Positions 25,350 to 35,725 of a stretch of 64,000 nt of DNA are shown in pieces. The stretch is taken from contig NZ_JALJXP010000006.1 of NCBI RefSeq assembly GCF_024170165.1, forward strand, positions 248,001 to 312,000, written 5' to 3'. The notes beneath the pieces are model-generated. The model was given only the letters and a program-made list of their open reading frames with translations. It made no database searches and had not been told where the DNA came from. This DNA is from Pseudomonas nitroreducens (GTDB lineage Bacteria > Pseudomonadota > Gammaproteobacteria > Pseudomonadales > Pseudomonadaceae). Position numbers and translations under genes: made by a program. Positions within the stretch are counted from its first letter, which is position 1. Each line of letters begins with the position of its first letter.

Positions 25350-27680
25350 TCACTGCATCATCTGCCGCAGTTGTGGGCTGGGGTCTTCGATCGCCTCGGC
25401 GGGCGTAATGTCGTCCTGGGATTCCGGCGGTTGGCTGGCCATCAGGTTCGGGTGCCCGGACAGTCGCGGGATCGGCAGTGCCTTGGCGTCGGCCAGCCCC
25501 GTGCCACCCCCTTCGGCGGCGTTGATCGTCGATTTGCGCGGCTGGGTCAGCACATGGAAATCGGTGATCTCGATGACGCCCTTGCCTTCGGCCAGGAGAT
25601 GGAAGGAAAACGCCTTGCGGGCCTCCTCGTTGTCGAAGCCGAAGCTCACTTCCAGCGGCTGGTTGCGTTTCACCAGCGGGAAGTCCGGCATCTCGATGGG
25701 CACCGGCTTCTCGAAGGAGCGCGTCTTGAGCGTGACTTTCGCTCCATTGGCGTCCATCTGGATGGCGCGGATCTTCAGGCGCACCGTGGTGTGGGTGTTG
25801 GCCGGAAACTCCAGGTACTGCGCGCCGATCAGGTTGTCGGTGTACTCATTGTCGATCTGCGGCTTCAGGCGGATGCGTTCCTTGGTCGCGAACTGGTACT
25901 CGCGGGCCGACTGCGCCTTGGTCACCGACTGGTCGAGGATGTCCGCGCGGGCTGTCATCAGGCGGGCATCGCGGCCGCTGAAGCGGCCTTCGAACTTGGC
26001 GGTGTCGGCGATGAAACCGTCACTCTTGTAGCGCCGGCAGACCTGCTGGAAGTCGCACTCGGTGAAGTTGCCCTTGCCGTCGTGATAGCGCTGCATGCCA
26101 TTGGTGAAGGTCACCATCTCGCGGCCGTTGGTGTATTCGCGGAACAGCGAGCGGCCGGCAATATCCTGCGGCGCCTTGATGGCGAAGTAGTCGAGCACCG
26201 AGGATTCCAGGTCGACGTGGCCGTAGACGCCGGCCTTCACCGGCGGTAGCGCGGCCTGTTCCGGTGCAAGGATCAGATTCAGGCCCCAGGCCGAGGCAAG
26301 ACGCACGTTGTCGATGCCATGGGATTCGTCGGAGGTGACGATCACCAGGGTGTCCTTGAGCACGCCTTTTTCTTCCAGGCCCTTGAGGAAGGCGTCGACG
26401 GCGTCGTCCAGGTAGGCGACCGCCGCCTGGCGCGGCGTCGGGTACTTGGCCAGGTATTCCGGCGTGGCCGAGTAGGGCTGGTGGGTGCCGACGGTGAGCA
26501 GGGTGAGCATCCACGGCTGCTTCTTCTGCCGCAGTTGGCCGACGTAGTCCAGCGCACCTTCGAAGAAGGCCTTGTCGTCCATGCCCCAGGCGAATTCCAG
26601 GTAGGGCTTCTTCTTGAACCAGTCGCGGCCCAGGGTCTTGTCGAAGCCCATGGCCGGCATGACCTTGTCCTTGGCCATGAAGCGCAGCCCGGCGCCTTGC
26701 AGGAAGTGGGTGCTGAAGCCGGCCTGGTGCAGCTGCGCCGGCAGGCATTCGGCCGCGCGAGTGGGGTTGCCCAGCAGTTCGACGCCCTTGGGTGTACCGT
26801 TGTCCAGTTTGCTGTAGTCGCCGCAGAGCATGGCGTAGAGGCCGCGGATGGTCTGGTGGCTGTGCACCACGTAGTCCGGGGTGGTCATGGCGCGCTCGGC
26901 CCAGGTGCTCAGGCGCGGCATCATCGATTCTTCGTAGCTGCTGCTCAGGGCGGCACGGTTGGTGGCTACGTAGGCGCCGGGAATACCTTCCATGGCGATG
27001 ATCAGTACGTTCTTCGCCTGGCCGCGGCCGGCCAGCAGCGGCGTGCCGTTGAGGTCATGCTGGGTCAGGCCGGTGACGTCCGGGCGAACTTCCGGCTGGT
27101 CGCGGTCGCGCCAGTCCTGGTAGGCCATCTCGCCGCTGGTGACGGCGCGGGAGACCAGCTGGTGCGGCAGGTTGAACTGCTTCCACATCTCTGCATCGCT
27201 GGGCTGGAAGTACTGCACGCCGGCGTGGGCGGCGAGCAGTGCCGCCGGTACGGCATAGGCGTAGCGCGGCAGCGGCTGTTCGCGGCGGCGCCAGAGCAGT
27301 GCGCAGAGCAGGATGCCGGCGCCGATCAGGATCGCCAGGTGCAGGTGGTTGAGACCGCCGCCTTCGGTAGAGTTGGCGACGAAGGTCGGGTCGGCGAGGA
27401 AGTGCAGGTCTTCCGGGGCGGGCATGCGGCCCACGGCGCTGACCAGCTCGGCGGTGCCGATCACCGACAGCGCCCAGACCAACATGACCGGAATGGCGAT
27501 GAACAGGCGGCGGTTGTGCAGTGCGACGACCAGCAGGGTGCCGAGCGCCAGGTCCGACAGGTAGCCCAGCGGGGAGCCCCAGCCAAGGCTGTAGCGGCCG
27601 ATCAGCGGTACCAGCAGGAAGAGGGCAGACAGGGAAACCAGGTTGCCCCGGGAATTCCACCAGCTTATGAGTTTGCGCAC
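25350..27680 (-). CDS. Membrane-bound sulfatase/phosphotransferase of the LTA synthase family
   Basis: The protein of about 776 residues starts with several transmembrane helices (about residues 12-200). An alkaline-phosphatase superfamily domain follows, with NVLIIAMEGIPG near 245 (metal-binding start), HSHQTIRGLYAML near 297-309 (Thr nucleophile position as in LtaS) and VIVTSDESHG near 452 (metal ligands). The extracytoplasmic C-terminus adds a beta-rich domain of about 200 residues. Family members transfer phosphoglycerol or phosphoethanolamine groups onto envelope glycans or lipids; the substrate here is unknown. GTG 27680 was preferred because GGAG lies 5 nt before it; ATG 27701 is an alternative. 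Confidence 0.85.
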   Translation of the reverse strand: MRKLISWWNSRGNLVSLSALFLLVPLIGRYSLGWGSPLGYLSDLALGTLLVVALHNRRLFIAIPVMLVWALSVIGTAELVSAVGRMPAPEDLHFLADPTFVANSTEGGGLNHLHLAILIGAGILLCALLWRRREQPLPRYAYAVPAALLAAHAGVQYFQPSDAEMWKQFNLPHQLVSRAVTSGEMAYQDWRDRDQPEVRPDVTGLTQHDLNGTPLLAGRGQAKNVLIIAMEGIPGAYVATNRAALSSSYEESMMPRLSTWAERAMTTPDYVVHSHQTIRGLYAMLCGDYSKLDNGTPKGVELLGNPTRAAECLPAQLHQAGFSTHFLQGAGLRFMAKDKVMPAMGFDKTLGRDWFKKKPYLEFAWGMDDKAFFEGALDYVGQLRQKKQPWMLTLLTVGTHQPYSATPEYLAKYPTPRQAAVAYLDDAVDAFLKGLEEKGVLKDTLVIVTSDESHGIDNVRLASAWGLNLILAPEQAALPPVKAGVYGHVDLESSVLDYFAIKAPQDIAGRSLFREYTNGREMVTFTNGMQRYHDGKGNFTECDFQQVCRRYKSDGFIADTAKFEGRFSGRDARLMTARADILDQSVTKAQSAREYQFATKERIRLKPQIDNEYTDNLIGAQYLEFPANTHTTVRLKIRAIQMDANGAKVTLKTRSFEKPVPIEMPDFPLVKRNQPLEVSFGFDNEEARKAFSFHLLAEGKGVIEITDFHVLTQPRKSTINAAEGGGTGLADAKALPIPRLSGHPNLMASQPPESQDDITPAEAIEDPSPQLRQMMQ

Positions 27681-27868
27681 AGTGACTCCGCTACGAAACA
27701 TCGAATCCCGGAGGGTATCCCACTGAAGTGTGGAAATCGTCCGGATGGTCATGATTCTGAAAGATCGATGTGCTATGCGCCAGTAGACACTGTACTTAGG
27801 CAAACATTCGATACGAATCGTGGGAGCCTGCGGGGGCGGGGGAGTGACTTGTGCGGAGTGGAATGAAA

Positions 27869-27900
27869 AAGCCCCTGAAATCTCGCGATTTCAGGGGCTT
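27869..27900 (-). terminator. Rho-independent terminator after tRNA-Phe
   Basis: AAGCCCCTGAAATC (27869-27882) and its perfect complement GATTTCAGGGGCTT (27887-27900) form a 14-bp stem with a 4-nt loop. A T-run follows on the minus strand, directly downstream of tRNA-Phe. Confidence 0.85.
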
Positions 27901-27911
27901 TTCGGAAGGCT

Positions 27912-27987
27912 TGGTGCCCAGGGACGGAATCGAACCGCCGACACGGGGATTTTCAATCCCCTGCTCTACCAACTGAGCTACCTGGGC
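27912..27987 (-). tRNA. tRNA-Phe (anticodon GAA)
   Basis: The minus strand gives a 76-nt cloverleaf with encoded CCA. Acceptor stem GCCCAGG/CCTGGGC, D arm AGCTCAGTTGGTAGAGC, anticodon stem-loop GGGGATTGAAAATCCCC with GAA, T loop TTCGATT. It stands alone between the sulfatase and yggX genes, with its own terminator. Confidence 0.97.
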
Positions 27988-28065
27988 AACGTGGCGCGCA
28001 TTAAAAGGGTTTTCGGAAGGGGTGTCAAGCGTGCTGCGAAAAAATTTTTCAAATAATACCGAAGC

Positions 28066-28338
28066 TTACGCGCTGGGCGGGACGTAGCCCTCGGCCTGCG
28101 CGTATTCCTCGCCCGAGAGGAACTTGTCCATCTCGGCGGTGAGGAACTTGCGATCATCGGCATTCATCATGTTCAGGCGACGCTCGTTGATCAGCATGGT
28201 CTGGTGCTTCTGCCATTCCTCCCAGGCTTTCTTCGAGACGTGCTCGTAGATGTCCTGGCCCTTGGCTCCGGGATAGGGCGCGCGATCGAGGCCGGGCAGC
28301 TCTTCTTTGTATTTGCGGCACATCACCAGTCGGGTCAT
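28066..28338 (-). CDS. yggX: Fe(II)-trafficking protein YggX
   Basis: The 90-residue cytosolic protein matches YggX in length and sequence. [19 protein letters not shown] at the N-terminus includes the conserved Cys (residue 7), and LINERRLN and [16 protein letters not shown] follow. It protects iron-sulfur enzymes during oxidative stress. It is translationally coupled to mutY (ATGA overlap), itself an iron-sulfur protein, an arrangement widely conserved in gammaproteobacteria. Confidence 0.97.
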   Translation of the reverse strand: MTRLVMCRKYKEELPGLDRAPYPGAKGQDIYEHVSKKAWEEWQKHQTMLINERRLNMMNADDRKFLTAEMDKFLSGEEYAQAEGYVPPSA

Positions 28339-29402
28339 GACATTTCTCCTGCGTTCAACACGTCGGCGGCTCGTTTGAGCAGCTTCTTCACCGGGGCGGC
28401 AAGGCCGAGCCGCGGCGGGGTGGCGAGGTTATACCAGAGCCAGTCGGCCTCGGCCACGGCGGGGGCTGCGTCCTCGACGCGCACCAGCCAGGGCTCGATG
28501 GCCAGCTGGAAGTGGCTGAAGGTGTGGGTCAGGCCGGCAAGCTCGCGGCGCTCGCCCAGGCGCAAGGCGTGGCGCTGGGCCAGCGGGTCAAGGGCGGCCA
28601 GGTCGTCCAGCTCGGGGAAGCTCCACAGCCCGCCCCAGAGTCCGGTCGATGGGCGGCGATAGAGCAGGATGTCGCCCTCGCGGTTGGCCAGGATCGGCAT
28701 CAGCGTGCGCTTCTGTGGCAACGCCTTGCGCGGCTTGGACACCGGGAAGTCGGTCTCGCGGCCGAGGAAGTGCGCGCGGCAGCCCTCGCGCAGCGGGCAG
28801 AGCAGGCAGCTCGGCTTGCTGCGGGTGCAGAGGGTGGCGCCCAGGTCCATCATTGCCTGGGTGTAGTGGTTGACCCGCTCCTGCGGGGTGAAACGCTCGG
28901 CGGCCTCCCACAGTAGCTTGGCCACCTTTGGCTCGCCGGGATAGCCGTCGCAGGCGATGTAGCGCGCCAGCACGCGCTTGACGTTGCCGTCGAGGATCGG
29001 CGCACGCAGGCCCATGGAGATACTGGCGATGGCGCCGGCAGTGGAGCGGCCGATGCCGGGCAGCTCGGCGAGTTGCTCGACGTCGCGGGGGAATTCGCCG
29101 CCGTGCTGCTCCATCACCGTCTTCGCGGTCTTGTGCAGGTTGCGCGCGCGGGTGTAGTAGCCCAGGCCCGTCCACAGGTGCAGTACTTCGTCCTCCGGCG
29201 CGTTGGCCAGGTCCGCCACCGTCGGCAGCGCGGTCATGAAGCGGTCGTAGTAGCCCATCACGGTGCTGACCTGGGTCTGCTGCAGCATGATTTCCGAGAC
29301 CCACACCCGGTACGGCGTGATGTTCTGCTGCCAGGGCAGGTCATGGCGGCCGTGCGTGTCGAACCAGTCGAGCACGGCCGAATTGAAGCTTTGCGGGGTC
29401 AC
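28335..29402 (-). CDS. mutY: Adenine DNA glycosylase MutY
   Basis: The 355-residue enzyme removes adenine mispaired with 8-oxoguanine. Glu37 in SEIMLQQTQ and Asp138 in ILDGNVKRV are the catalytic residues, the helix-hairpin-helix [12 protein letters not shown] is at about 114-125, and Cys192, 199, 202 and 208 form the C-x6-C-x2-C-x5-C iron-sulfur site. A C-terminal NUDIX-like domain for 8-oxoG recognition follows from about 230. The start is GTG 29402, which overlaps the asmA-like stop as GTGA and gives the normal MutY N-terminus. The longer frame upstream is an asmA shadow. Confidence 0.96.
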   Translation of the reverse strand: MTPQSFNSAVLDWFDTHGRHDLPWQQNITPYRVWVSEIMLQQTQVSTVMGYYDRFMTALPTVADLANAPEDEVLHLWTGLGYYTRARNLHKTAKTVMEQHGGEFPRDVEQLAELPGIGRSTAGAIASISMGLRAPILDGNVKRVLARYIACDGYPGEPKVAKLLWEAAERFTPQERVNHYTQAMMDLGATLCTRSKPSCLLCPLREGCRAHFLGRETDFPVSKPRKALPQKRTLMPILANREGDILLYRRPSTGLWGGLWSFPELDDLAALDPLAQRHALRLGERRELAGLTHTFSHFQLAIEPWLVRVEDAAPAVAEADWLWYNLATPPRLGLAAPVKKLLKRAADVLNAGEMS

Positions 29403-31627
29403 TTCTTGAACAGCCCTTTGAGTGCGTCTTTGAGTTCGGGACTGACCTTGTCGCCGAGCTTCTCTTCGATTTTCTGGTTCAGCCGGTCCCCGGCCAACCG
29501 TGCGGCGATCTTGCCGATGCCGTCCTTGTCCAGGCGGCAGGCCTTGGCGCCCAGTTCCAGCGGGCCGCGGCAGCGCAGCGGCCATTCGATGCCGACGTAG
29601 CGCTTGTTCACTTCGCAGGCGGGGTCGGGCATGTCGCTCTTGTCGCCTTCGATGGTAACGCCGACGCGGTAGTCCATGCCCAGCACGCGCAGGTCGAGGT
29701 CGCCGTCGGCCTTGACGGTCAGGCCGGGGATGCTGGCCTTGAGGTCCGGGTTGCTGGCCACGCCATTCCTGAACACCAGATTGCCCTGCAGTTCGCGGAA
29801 TGGCGTGTCCTTGCCGCCATGCTCGGCAGTCAGCGACTTGCGGTTGAGGGTGGCGATGCCCTGACACAGTTGCTGTTCGAGGTTGGCGTTGAGCAGCACG
29901 CCCTGGGTCAGGACGAAGTGCGCGGTGCCGTTGAGGTTGTCGATCCAGGCTTTCTGGCTATTGCCCTGGGTGGTGATGTCGGCGTCCAGGTCCAGCAGGC
30001 CCTTCACCGGTGGTTTCTGGCCCTGGGATTCGAGCAGGCGTTCCACCGGCACGTCGGCGATGTGTTTCTTCGCCTGCAGGGTCGGCACGTCCTGGCGCAC
30101 GTCGAGGGTGGCGGTGGCGTTGAACTTGCCGTCGTAGAGCTCGCCGCGCAGGTCGTCGAGGTTGAGCAGGCCGCCCTGGCCGCGCAGCTTGAGCACGGCG
30201 TTGTCGATGGGCAGCTTGTCCAGGGTCAGCTGGCCGAGGTTCAGGCCGGCGTCCAGGTCCAGCGAGCGCAGGCGGGCGATGGGCAGCAGCGGGGCGTCGC
30301 TCCAGGCCTGCTGGGTCGGCTGGCTGGGCAGCGGGGTGTCGCCCTTGATGGCGCTCTGCGCGGTGGCGTCGACCTCGGCCTTGCGCGCGCTGTTGCTGGC
30401 CTCCTGGGCTTTCTTGACCTTGGCCGGCAGGTAGCGGTCGAGGTTCAGCTTGTCGCCAGCGAGCTGGGCGCGGATGGCCTGCTTGCCGAAGTCGGCGATG
30501 CCGAGGTTGCCGCTGAAGGCGCTGTCGTCCAGCTTCAGCTTGATGTCGCCCAGGGTCAGGCTGTTGCGGGTGCCGCTGATGCGGGTGGCCAGCTCCAGCT
30601 TGGTCAGCGTGGTGGCGTCGGCCATCTCCGGCAGGGTCTGGCCGATGCCTTCGAGGAATTCGCGCAGGTTGAACGGCGCCAGCGACAGGCCGCCGTCGAA
30701 CTTGGGCTCCTTATCCAGCTCGCGGGCCTTCAGCTCGCCAAGGGCGCGCAGCTGGTTGATGGTGACCTTCAGGCCGTTCCACTCGGCGACCTGGGCGGCC
30801 TGGTCGAGGACCAGCTGGCCCTGGGCACTGTAGTTGGCGGTCTTGCCCTGGAACGGGTCGCCGGAGACTTCGCCGGACAGCTTGGCATCTTCGAGCTGGT
30901 AGCGCTTGAGCGCTCGGTCGAAGCGCAGGCTGCCGGTGAGTTCGGTGCGGGCGCGGATCACCGGCTGGTTGGTGCCCAGGTAGGCGCTGAGCTTGACCGG
31001 GATGTTGCTGCCTTCGCGGATCGCGCCGGTGGTCAGCTCGATGCCTTCGACGCTGTAGTTCTTGCCGCTCTGGGCGTCGGCGTAGTCGATGCGGGCGTTC
31101 TTCACGCTCAGGCTGTCGATGTCCAGCTTCATCGCCTGGTGGCCTTCGCTGGCGGCGGGTTTGCCCGGATCGCCCGGCGCAGGCGCCGGTTGTGCGGCCG
31201 GCGGCGTGCCGTTGGCGGGCTGGGCGGGTTTGCCGATGCTTTCCCAGTTGCCGACGCCGTTCTTGTCCTTGTTCAGGGAGAGGGTCAGGCCCTCGACGCG
31301 GATGTCGCTCATCTGCACTTCTTTACGCAGCAGCGGCAGCACGCGCACGGACATGGCCAGCAGCTGTGCATCGGCGAACGGCTTGTCCGGCGTCTGCAGG
31401 CTTGCCACGCTGGTGTCATGCAGCTCCAGGCCGAGCCAGGGGAACAGGCTCCAGCCGATGTCACCCTTGAGGTTCAGCTCGAGATTGGCCTTGTCCCGGG
31501 CGAGCTGGCGGATCTCGTCCTTGTAGTCGTTCGGATCGAAGAAGTGGGTCAGCGCGAAGCCGGCGGCGACGATGAGCAGCAGCAGGACCAGGGCAACGAT
31601 GCCGATGATTTTGCCGAACGCTTTCAT
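29399..31627 (-). CDS. asmA: AsmA family envelope protein
   Basis: The 742-residue protein has one N-terminal membrane helix (residues 6-30) followed by [11 protein letters not shown] and repeated amphipathic beta segments, including an AsmA C-terminal region near 500-700 ([35 protein letters not shown]). AsmA-like proteins are bridge-like envelope proteins involved in phospholipid transport to the outer membrane. ATG 31627 begins the membrane anchor; the extra upstream frame is not coding. It overlaps mutY by 4 bp, making an asmA-mutY-yggX operon. Confidence 0.93.
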   Translation of the reverse strand: MKAFGKIIGIVALVLLLLIVAAGFALTHFFDPNDYKDEIRQLARDKANLELNLKGDIGWSLFPWLGLELHDTSVASLQTPDKPFADAQLLAMSVRVLPLLRKEVQMSDIRVEGLTLSLNKDKNGVGNWESIGKPAQPANGTPPAAQPAPAPGDPGKPAASEGHQAMKLDIDSLSVKNARIDYADAQSGKNYSVEGIELTTGAIREGSNIPVKLSAYLGTNQPVIRARTELTGSLRFDRALKRYQLEDAKLSGEVSGDPFQGKTANYSAQGQLVLDQAAQVAEWNGLKVTINQLRALGELKARELDKEPKFDGGLSLAPFNLREFLEGIGQTLPEMADATTLTKLELATRISGTRNSLTLGDIKLKLDDSAFSGNLGIADFGKQAIRAQLAGDKLNLDRYLPAKVKKAQEASNSARKAEVDATAQSAIKGDTPLPSQPTQQAWSDAPLLPIARLRSLDLDAGLNLGQLTLDKLPIDNAVLKLRGQGGLLNLDDLRGELYDGKFNATATLDVRQDVPTLQAKKHIADVPVERLLESQGQKPPVKGLLDLDADITTQGNSQKAWIDNLNGTAHFVLTQGVLLNANLEQQLCQGIATLNRKSLTAEHGGKDTPFRELQGNLVFRNGVASNPDLKASIPGLTVKADGDLDLRVLGMDYRVGVTIEGDKSDMPDPACEVNKRYVGIEWPLRCRGPLELGAKACRLDKDGIGKIAARLAGDRLNQKIEEKLGDKVSPELKDALKGLFKK

Positions 31628-31767
31628 GTACGGGTCCTTGTTCAGGCGGCGGGTGGAGTCGCGGGAAAGTATACCAATGACGCAGCGGCGCCCCAGCCCG
31701 GAAAGGCGGAGCCAGGTATTGCGGAGTTTGAACGGGGACTTGCCGCGCGGTTCCCGGCGATGTCGGC

Positions 31768-32166
31768 TCAGGCTGGCAGCAGTGTCAGGCCCAGGTGCTC
31801 GGCAAAGCGCGCGGCTTCGGGCTGGTCCCGCGGAGCGCTCAGGCGCAGCGCGGCGCCCTGCAGGACGGCCAGGCGCTGGGCTTCTTCCAGCAGCCGCCGG
31901 GCAACTCCACGGTTGCGAGTGACCTGGCGCACGCACAGGTGGGAAAGCCGCCAGGTGTCGCCGTCGCGCTCGATCCAGGCGGCGCCCAGCAGGCGGTCGT
32001 TGAAGCGCCCGGTGAACAGCTGGGCCTCGACGAGCCCGCGGGTGACCAGTTCATCGGCGTCGGCGAAAGGTGCCAGCAGCCACTGCGGCGCGTCGGCGTA
32101 GATCTTCAGCAGGTCCTGGCGGTCCTGGTCGCTGGGCTGGGTCAGGTGCTGGACGACGACGGGCAT
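31768..32166 (-). CDS. panM: PanM/PanZ-like GNAT-fold protein
   Basis: The 132-residue protein has a GNAT acetyl-CoA-binding core (LCVRQVTRNRGVARRLLEEA near residues 74-93). The N-terminus SDQDRQDLLKIY and the later GRFNDRLLGAA closely resemble the PanZ/PanM factor that binds acetyl-CoA and promotes maturation and inhibition of aspartate decarboxylase PanD. ATG 32166 gives the family length; the longer upstream frame reaches into the divergent his promoter. A general GNAT acetyltransferase role remains possible. Confidence 0.75.
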   Translation of the reverse strand: MPVVVQHLTQPSDQDRQDLLKIYADAPQWLLAPFADADELVTRGLVEAQLFTGRFNDRLLGAAWIERDGDTWRLSHLCVRQVTRNRGVARRLLEEAQRLAVLQGAALRLSAPRDQPEAARFAEHLGLTLLPA

Positions 32167-32253
32167 GGGTAATCCTCGGAAGGCGAGCCGCGCAGTGTAG
32201 GTCCATCGGCCAGCGCCGACCACCGCCCATAGCCGCGCGGCGCCCGGCGCGCC

Positions 32254-32277
32254 TATAATGCCGCCCCTTCTTATAAT
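32254..32277 (+). promoter_or_regulatory. Candidate -10 elements for the hisBHAF operon
   Basis: Two perfect TATAAT hexamers lie at 32254-32259 and 32272-32277, 48 and 30 bp before the hisB start, in the region divergent from panM. Neither has a convincing -35, so which one is used is uncertain. Confidence 0.4.
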
Positions 32278-32306
32278 TACGTGCAGTGTTAGCTGTGGAG
32301 CTGGTG

Positions 32307-32900
32307 ATGGCCGAACGCAAGGCATCCGTCGCGCGCGACACCCTGGAAACCCAGATCAAGGTTTCCATCGACCTGGATGGAACGGGCAAGGCCCGCTTCG
32401 ATACCGGGGTTCCCTTCCTCGAGCACATGATGGACCAGATCGCCCGCCACGGCCTGATCGACCTGGACATCGAGTGCAAGGGCGACCTGCATATCGACGA
32501 CCACCATACCGTCGAAGACATCGGCATCACCCTCGGCCAGGCCTTCGCCAAGGCCATCGGCGACAAGAAGGGCATCCGCCGCTACGGCCACGCCTACGTG
32601 CCGCTGGACGAGGCGCTGTCGCGCGTGGTCATCGACTTCTCCGGTCGTCCCGGCCTGCAGATGCATGTGCCGTTCACCCGCGCCAGCGTCGGTGGCTTCG
32701 ATGTCGACCTGTTCATGGAGTTCTTCCAGGGCTTCGTCAACCACGCCAACGTCACCCTGCACATCGACAACCTGCGCGGGCACAACACCCACCACCAGAT
32801 CGAGACGGTGTTCAAGGCCTTCGGTCGCGCGCTGCGCATGGCCATCGAGCTGGACGAGCGTATGGCCGGCCAGATGCCGTCCACCAAAGGGTGCCTGTAA
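32307..32900 (+). CDS. hisB: Imidazoleglycerol-phosphate dehydratase
   Basis: The 197-residue monofunctional HisB performs the sixth step of histidine synthesis. The two metal-binding HHxxE motifs are seen as [16 protein letters not shown] near 67-82 and [18 protein letters not shown] near 162-179. ATG 32307 has GGAG 6 nt upstream and gives the family length. An upstream in-frame ATG at 32286 adds seven unlikely residues. The stop overlaps the hisH start (TAATG). Confidence 0.97.
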   Translation: MAERKASVARDTLETQIKVSIDLDGTGKARFDTGVPFLEHMMDQIARHGLIDLDIECKGDLHIDDHHTVEDIGITLGQAFAKAIGDKKGIRRYGHAYVPLDEALSRVVIDFSGRPGLQMHVPFTRASVGGFDVDLFMEFFQGFVNHANVTLHIDNLRGHNTHHQIETVFKAFGRALRMAIELDERMAGQMPSTKGCL

Positions 32901-33538
32901 TGCAGACCGTAGCCGTCATCGACTACGGCATGGGTAACCTGCACTCGGTGTCCAAGGCGCTGGAGCGCGTGGGTGCCGGTCGCGTGCTGGTGACCAGTGA
33001 CGCCAATGTGATTCGCGAGGCGGACCGCGTGGTGTTTCCCGGTGTCGGCGCGATCCGCGACTGCATGGCCGAGATCAAGCGCCTGGGCTTCGACAGCCTG
33101 GTGCGCGAGGTCAGCCAGGACCGCCCGTTCCTCGGCATCTGCGTCGGCATGCAGGCGCTGCTGGAGCGCAGCGAGGAGAACGACGGCGTCGACTGCATCG
33201 GCCTGTTCCCCGGTCAGGTGCGCTTCTTCGGCAAGGACCTGCACGAGGACGGCGAGCACCTGAAGGTGCCGCACATGGGCTGGAACGAAGTGGCGCAGAG
33301 CGTCGATCACCCGCTTTGGCACGACATCCCGGACCGCGCGCGCTTCTACTTCGTGCACAGCTATTACATCCAGGCCGGTAACCCGCGCCAGGTGGTCGGT
33401 CGCGGTCATTACGGCGTCGACTTCGCCGCCGCGCTGGCCGACGGCTCGCGCTTCGCCGTGCAGTTCCACCCGGAGAAGAGCCATACCCATGGCCTGCAGC
33501 TGCTGCAGAACTTCGCCGCCTGGGACGGGCGCTGGTAA
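32900..33538 (+). CDS. hisH: Imidazole glycerol phosphate synthase, glutaminase subunit
   Basis: The 212-residue class I glutamine amidotransferase supplies ammonia to HisF. The nucleophile Cys lies in [17 protein letters not shown] near residues 81-97, and the His-Glu pair in VQFHPEKSH near 192-200. It starts [11 protein letters not shown], as in HisH. It is coupled to hisB by a 1-bp overlap and acts as a HisHF heterodimer with the protein encoded 1.2 kb downstream. Confidence 0.97.
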   Translation: MQTVAVIDYGMGNLHSVSKALERVGAGRVLVTSDANVIREADRVVFPGVGAIRDCMAEIKRLGFDSLVREVSQDRPFLGICVGMQALLERSEENDGVDCIGLFPGQVRFFGKDLHEDGEHLKVPHMGWNEVAQSVDHPLWHDIPDRARFYFVHSYYIQAGNPRQVVGRGHYGVDFAAALADGSRFAVQFHPEKSHTHGLQLLQNFAAWDGRW

Positions 33539-33541
33539 GCC

Positions 33542-33802
33542 ATGGCCCGCCAGAAGGACAAGCCGGCGATCCTCGAGCTCGACGGCGCCCAGCGCCAGAG
33601 CGCGGCGCGGGCGATCCAGCGTTTCCTCGAAGATCGCTTCGAGCTGGACGTCGGCTCCTTCGAGGCCGAAGAGGCGCTGGACTTCTTCCTGCGCGAGTTC
33701 GGCCCGCTGTTCTACAACAAGGCGATCTTCGACGTGCAATCTCACCTGAAAGACCGGTTCGAGAGCATCGAAAGCGACTTGTGGGCGCTCGAGAAGAGCT
33801 GA
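33542..33802 (+). CDS. DUF2164 family small protein
   Basis: The 86-residue soluble protein resembles the DUF2164 family ([27 protein letters not shown] and YNKAIFDVQ). No catalytic motif is visible. It begins 3 bp after hisH and is followed by hisA after 40 bp, so it is cotranscribed with histidine genes. A function is not known, and a role in histidine synthesis is not implied by the sequence. Confidence 0.85.
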   Translation: MARQKDKPAILELDGAQRQSAARAIQRFLEDRFELDVGSFEAEEALDFFLREFGPLFYNKAIFDVQSHLKDRFESIESDLWALEKS

Positions 33803-33842
33803 CCCGACCCCATTCATCTTTGGATTCGAGCAGGTTCAACCC

Positions 33843-34580
33843 ATGCTGATCATCCCCGCAATCGATCTGAAAGACGGCGCCTGCGTGCGCCTGCGCCAGG
33901 GCCTGATGGACGACGCCACGGTGTTCTCCGATGACCCGGTGTCCATGGCCGCCAAGTGGGTGGAGGGCGGTTGCCGCCGTCTGCACCTGGTGGACCTGAA
34001 CGGCGCCTTCGAAGGCAAGCCGGTCAACGGCGACGTGGTCACTGCCATCGCCAAGCGCTACCCGACGCTGCCGATCCAGATCGGCGGCGGCATCCGTTCG
34101 CTGGAAACCATCGAGCACTATGTCCGCGCCGGCGTCAGCTACGTGATCATCGGCACCAAGGCGGTCAAGCAGCCGGAATTCGTCGCCGAAGCGTGCAAGG
34201 CCTTCCCGGGCAAGGTCATCGTCGGCCTCGACGCAAAGGACGGCTTCGTCGCCACCGATGGCTGGGCGGAAGTGAGCTCGGTGCAGGTCATCGACCTGGC
34301 CAAGCGTTTCGAGGCCGATGGCGTCTCGGCGATCGTCTACACCGACATCGCCAAGGACGGCATGATGCAGGGCTGCAACGTCGAAGCCACCGCGGCCCTG
34401 GCCAACGCCACGCGCATCCCGGTGATCGCTTCGGGCGGCATCCATAACCTGGGTGACATCCAGAAGCTGCTGGACGCCCGCACCCCGGGCATCGTCGGCG
34501 CCATCACCGGCCGCGCGATCTACGAAGGCACCCTGGACGTCGCCGAAGCCCAGGCGCTGTGCGACAGCTTCAAGGGCTGA
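33843..34580 (+). CDS. hisA: Phosphoribosylformimino-5-aminoimidazole carboxamide ribotide isomerase
   Basis: The 245-residue (beta/alpha)8-barrel enzyme catalyses the Amadori rearrangement of ProFAR to PRFAR. The catalytic Asp in [15 protein letters not shown] (Asp8) and the second Asp region [15 protein letters not shown] are present, as are phosphate-binding loops [10 protein letters not shown] and IASGGI. The length is standard. Its product is the HisHF substrate. Confidence 0.97.
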   Translation: MLIIPAIDLKDGACVRLRQGLMDDATVFSDDPVSMAAKWVEGGCRRLHLVDLNGAFEGKPVNGDVVTAIAKRYPTLPIQIGGGIRSLETIEHYVRAGVSYVIIGTKAVKQPEFVAEACKAFPGKVIVGLDAKDGFVATDGWAEVSSVQVIDLAKRFEADGVSAIVYTDIAKDGMMQGCNVEATAALANATRIPVIASGGIHNLGDIQKLLDARTPGIVGAITGRAIYEGTLDVAEAQALCDSFKG

Positions 34581-34692
34581 CCTGAACGCAGGCCGGGCTT
34601 GCCGCGAAACGGCATGGCCCGGCACTGAGGACCTGGGGTGGTCCGGCAGTCTGGGTATCGCTGCACTCCACCCATCCTACGAGAGCATTGCT

Positions 34693-35463
34693 ATGGCACT
34701 GGCTAAACGCATCATTCCCTGCCTCGACGTGGACAACGGCCGCGTGGTGAAGGGCGTCAAGTTCGAGAACATCCGCGACGCCGGCGACCCGGTGGAAATC
34801 GCCCGTCGCTACGACGAGCAGGGCGCGGACGAGATTACCTTCCTCGACATCACCGCCAGCGTCGATGGCCGCGACACCACCCTGCATACCGTCGAGCGCA
34901 TGGCCAGCCAGGTGTTCATCCCGCTGACCGTGGGCGGCGGCGTCAGGACGGTGCAGGACATCCGCAACCTGCTCAATGCCGGTGCGGACAAGGTCTCGAT
35001 CAACACCGCCGCGGTGTTCACCCCGGAATTCGTCGGCGAAGCCGCCGCACGCTTCGGCTCGCAGTGCATCGTGGTCGCGATCGACGCGAAGAAAGTCTCG
35101 GGCACCGGCGAAACCCCGCGCTGGGAAATCTTCACCCACGGCGGCCGCAAGCCCACCGGGCTGGACGCAGTGGAGTGGGCGAAGAAGATGGAAGGCCTCG
35201 GCGCTGGTGAAATCCTCCTGACCAGCATGGACCAGGACGGCGTGAAGAGCGGTTACGACCTGGGCGTGACCCGCGCGATCAGCGAGGCAGTGGGCGTGCC
35301 GGTGATCGCTTCCGGTGGCGTCGGCAACCTGGAGCACCTGGCCGCCGGCATCATCGAGGGCAAGGCCGACGCGGTGCTCGCGGCGAGCGTCTTCCACTTC
35401 GGTGAGTACAGCGTGCCGGAGGCCAAGGCCTACCTGGCCAGCCGCGGCATCGTCGTGCGCTGA
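34693..35463 (+). CDS. hisF: Imidazole glycerol phosphate synthase, cyclase subunit
   Basis: The 256-residue barrel enzyme uses ammonia from HisH to cyclise PRFAR to imidazole-glycerol phosphate and [23 protein letters not shown] at the N-terminus includes the catalytic Asp11, and [11 protein letters not shown] and [13 protein letters not shown] bind phosphate. ATG 34693 fixes the normal N-terminus; the frame open further upstream overlaps hisA and is not coding. A 112-bp gap separates it from hisA. Confidence 0.97.
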   Translation: MALAKRIIPCLDVDNGRVVKGVKFENIRDAGDPVEIARRYDEQGADEITFLDITASVDGRDTTLHTVERMASQVFIPLTVGGGVRTVQDIRNLLNAGADKVSINTAAVFTPEFVGEAAARFGSQCIVVAIDAKKVSGTGETPRWEIFTHGGRKPTGLDAVEWAKKMEGLGAGEILLTSMDQDGVKSGYDLGVTRAISEAVGVPVIASGGVGNLEHLAAGIIEGKADAVLAASVFHFGEYSVPEAKAYLASRGIVVR

Positions 35464-35470
35464 TCCCCTC

Positions 35471-35493
35471 CGGGCCGGGGTTCTCCCGGCCCG
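35471..35493 (+). terminator. Terminator-like hairpin after hisF
   Basis: CGGGCCGGG (35471-35479) pairs with CCCGGCCCG (35485-35493) around a 5-nt loop just after hisF. Only a weak T-rich stretch follows, so termination may be partial or Rho-assisted. Confidence 0.5.
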
Positions 35494-35569
35494 ATGGCTT
35501 TCTCCCGAGCCTTCCTTCCCCGCCGCATCCTTTCCCTGCGCGTGATGCTCACCGGCCGGTGGCTGAGGT

Positions 35570-35626
35570 CAAGGTACTGGCGCGCCTGAGTCAAGGTACT
35601 GACGTTCCGGATTCCAGGTGCTGGCG
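35570..35626. repeat. Three direct repeats with 22-bp period upstream of a binding-protein gene
   Basis: CAAGGTACTGGCG (35570-35582), CAAGGTACTGACG (35592-35604) and CCAGGTGCTGGCG (35614-35626) recur every 22 bp, two helical turns. They lie 100 bp upstream of the periplasmic protein gene at 35726 and could be operator half-sites. No family assignment is possible. Confidence 0.5.
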
Positions 35627-35725
35627 TATCTATGTCCCATTGCCACATTCATAGGGTTTATTGGCGTCAATTCTCCGAGTAAGCTCTGCGCCTTCTCAGA
35701 AATGTCATACGCAGGAAATATCTCG

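Noticed and set aside
27820..28056. 78-codon plus-strand frame over the tRNA-Phe gene
   Set aside because: It reads through the terminator and the tRNA on the opposite strand.
29819..32101. 760-codon plus-strand frame
   Set aside because: Antisense to the asmA-like gene and panM; composition is that of a high-GC shadow frame.
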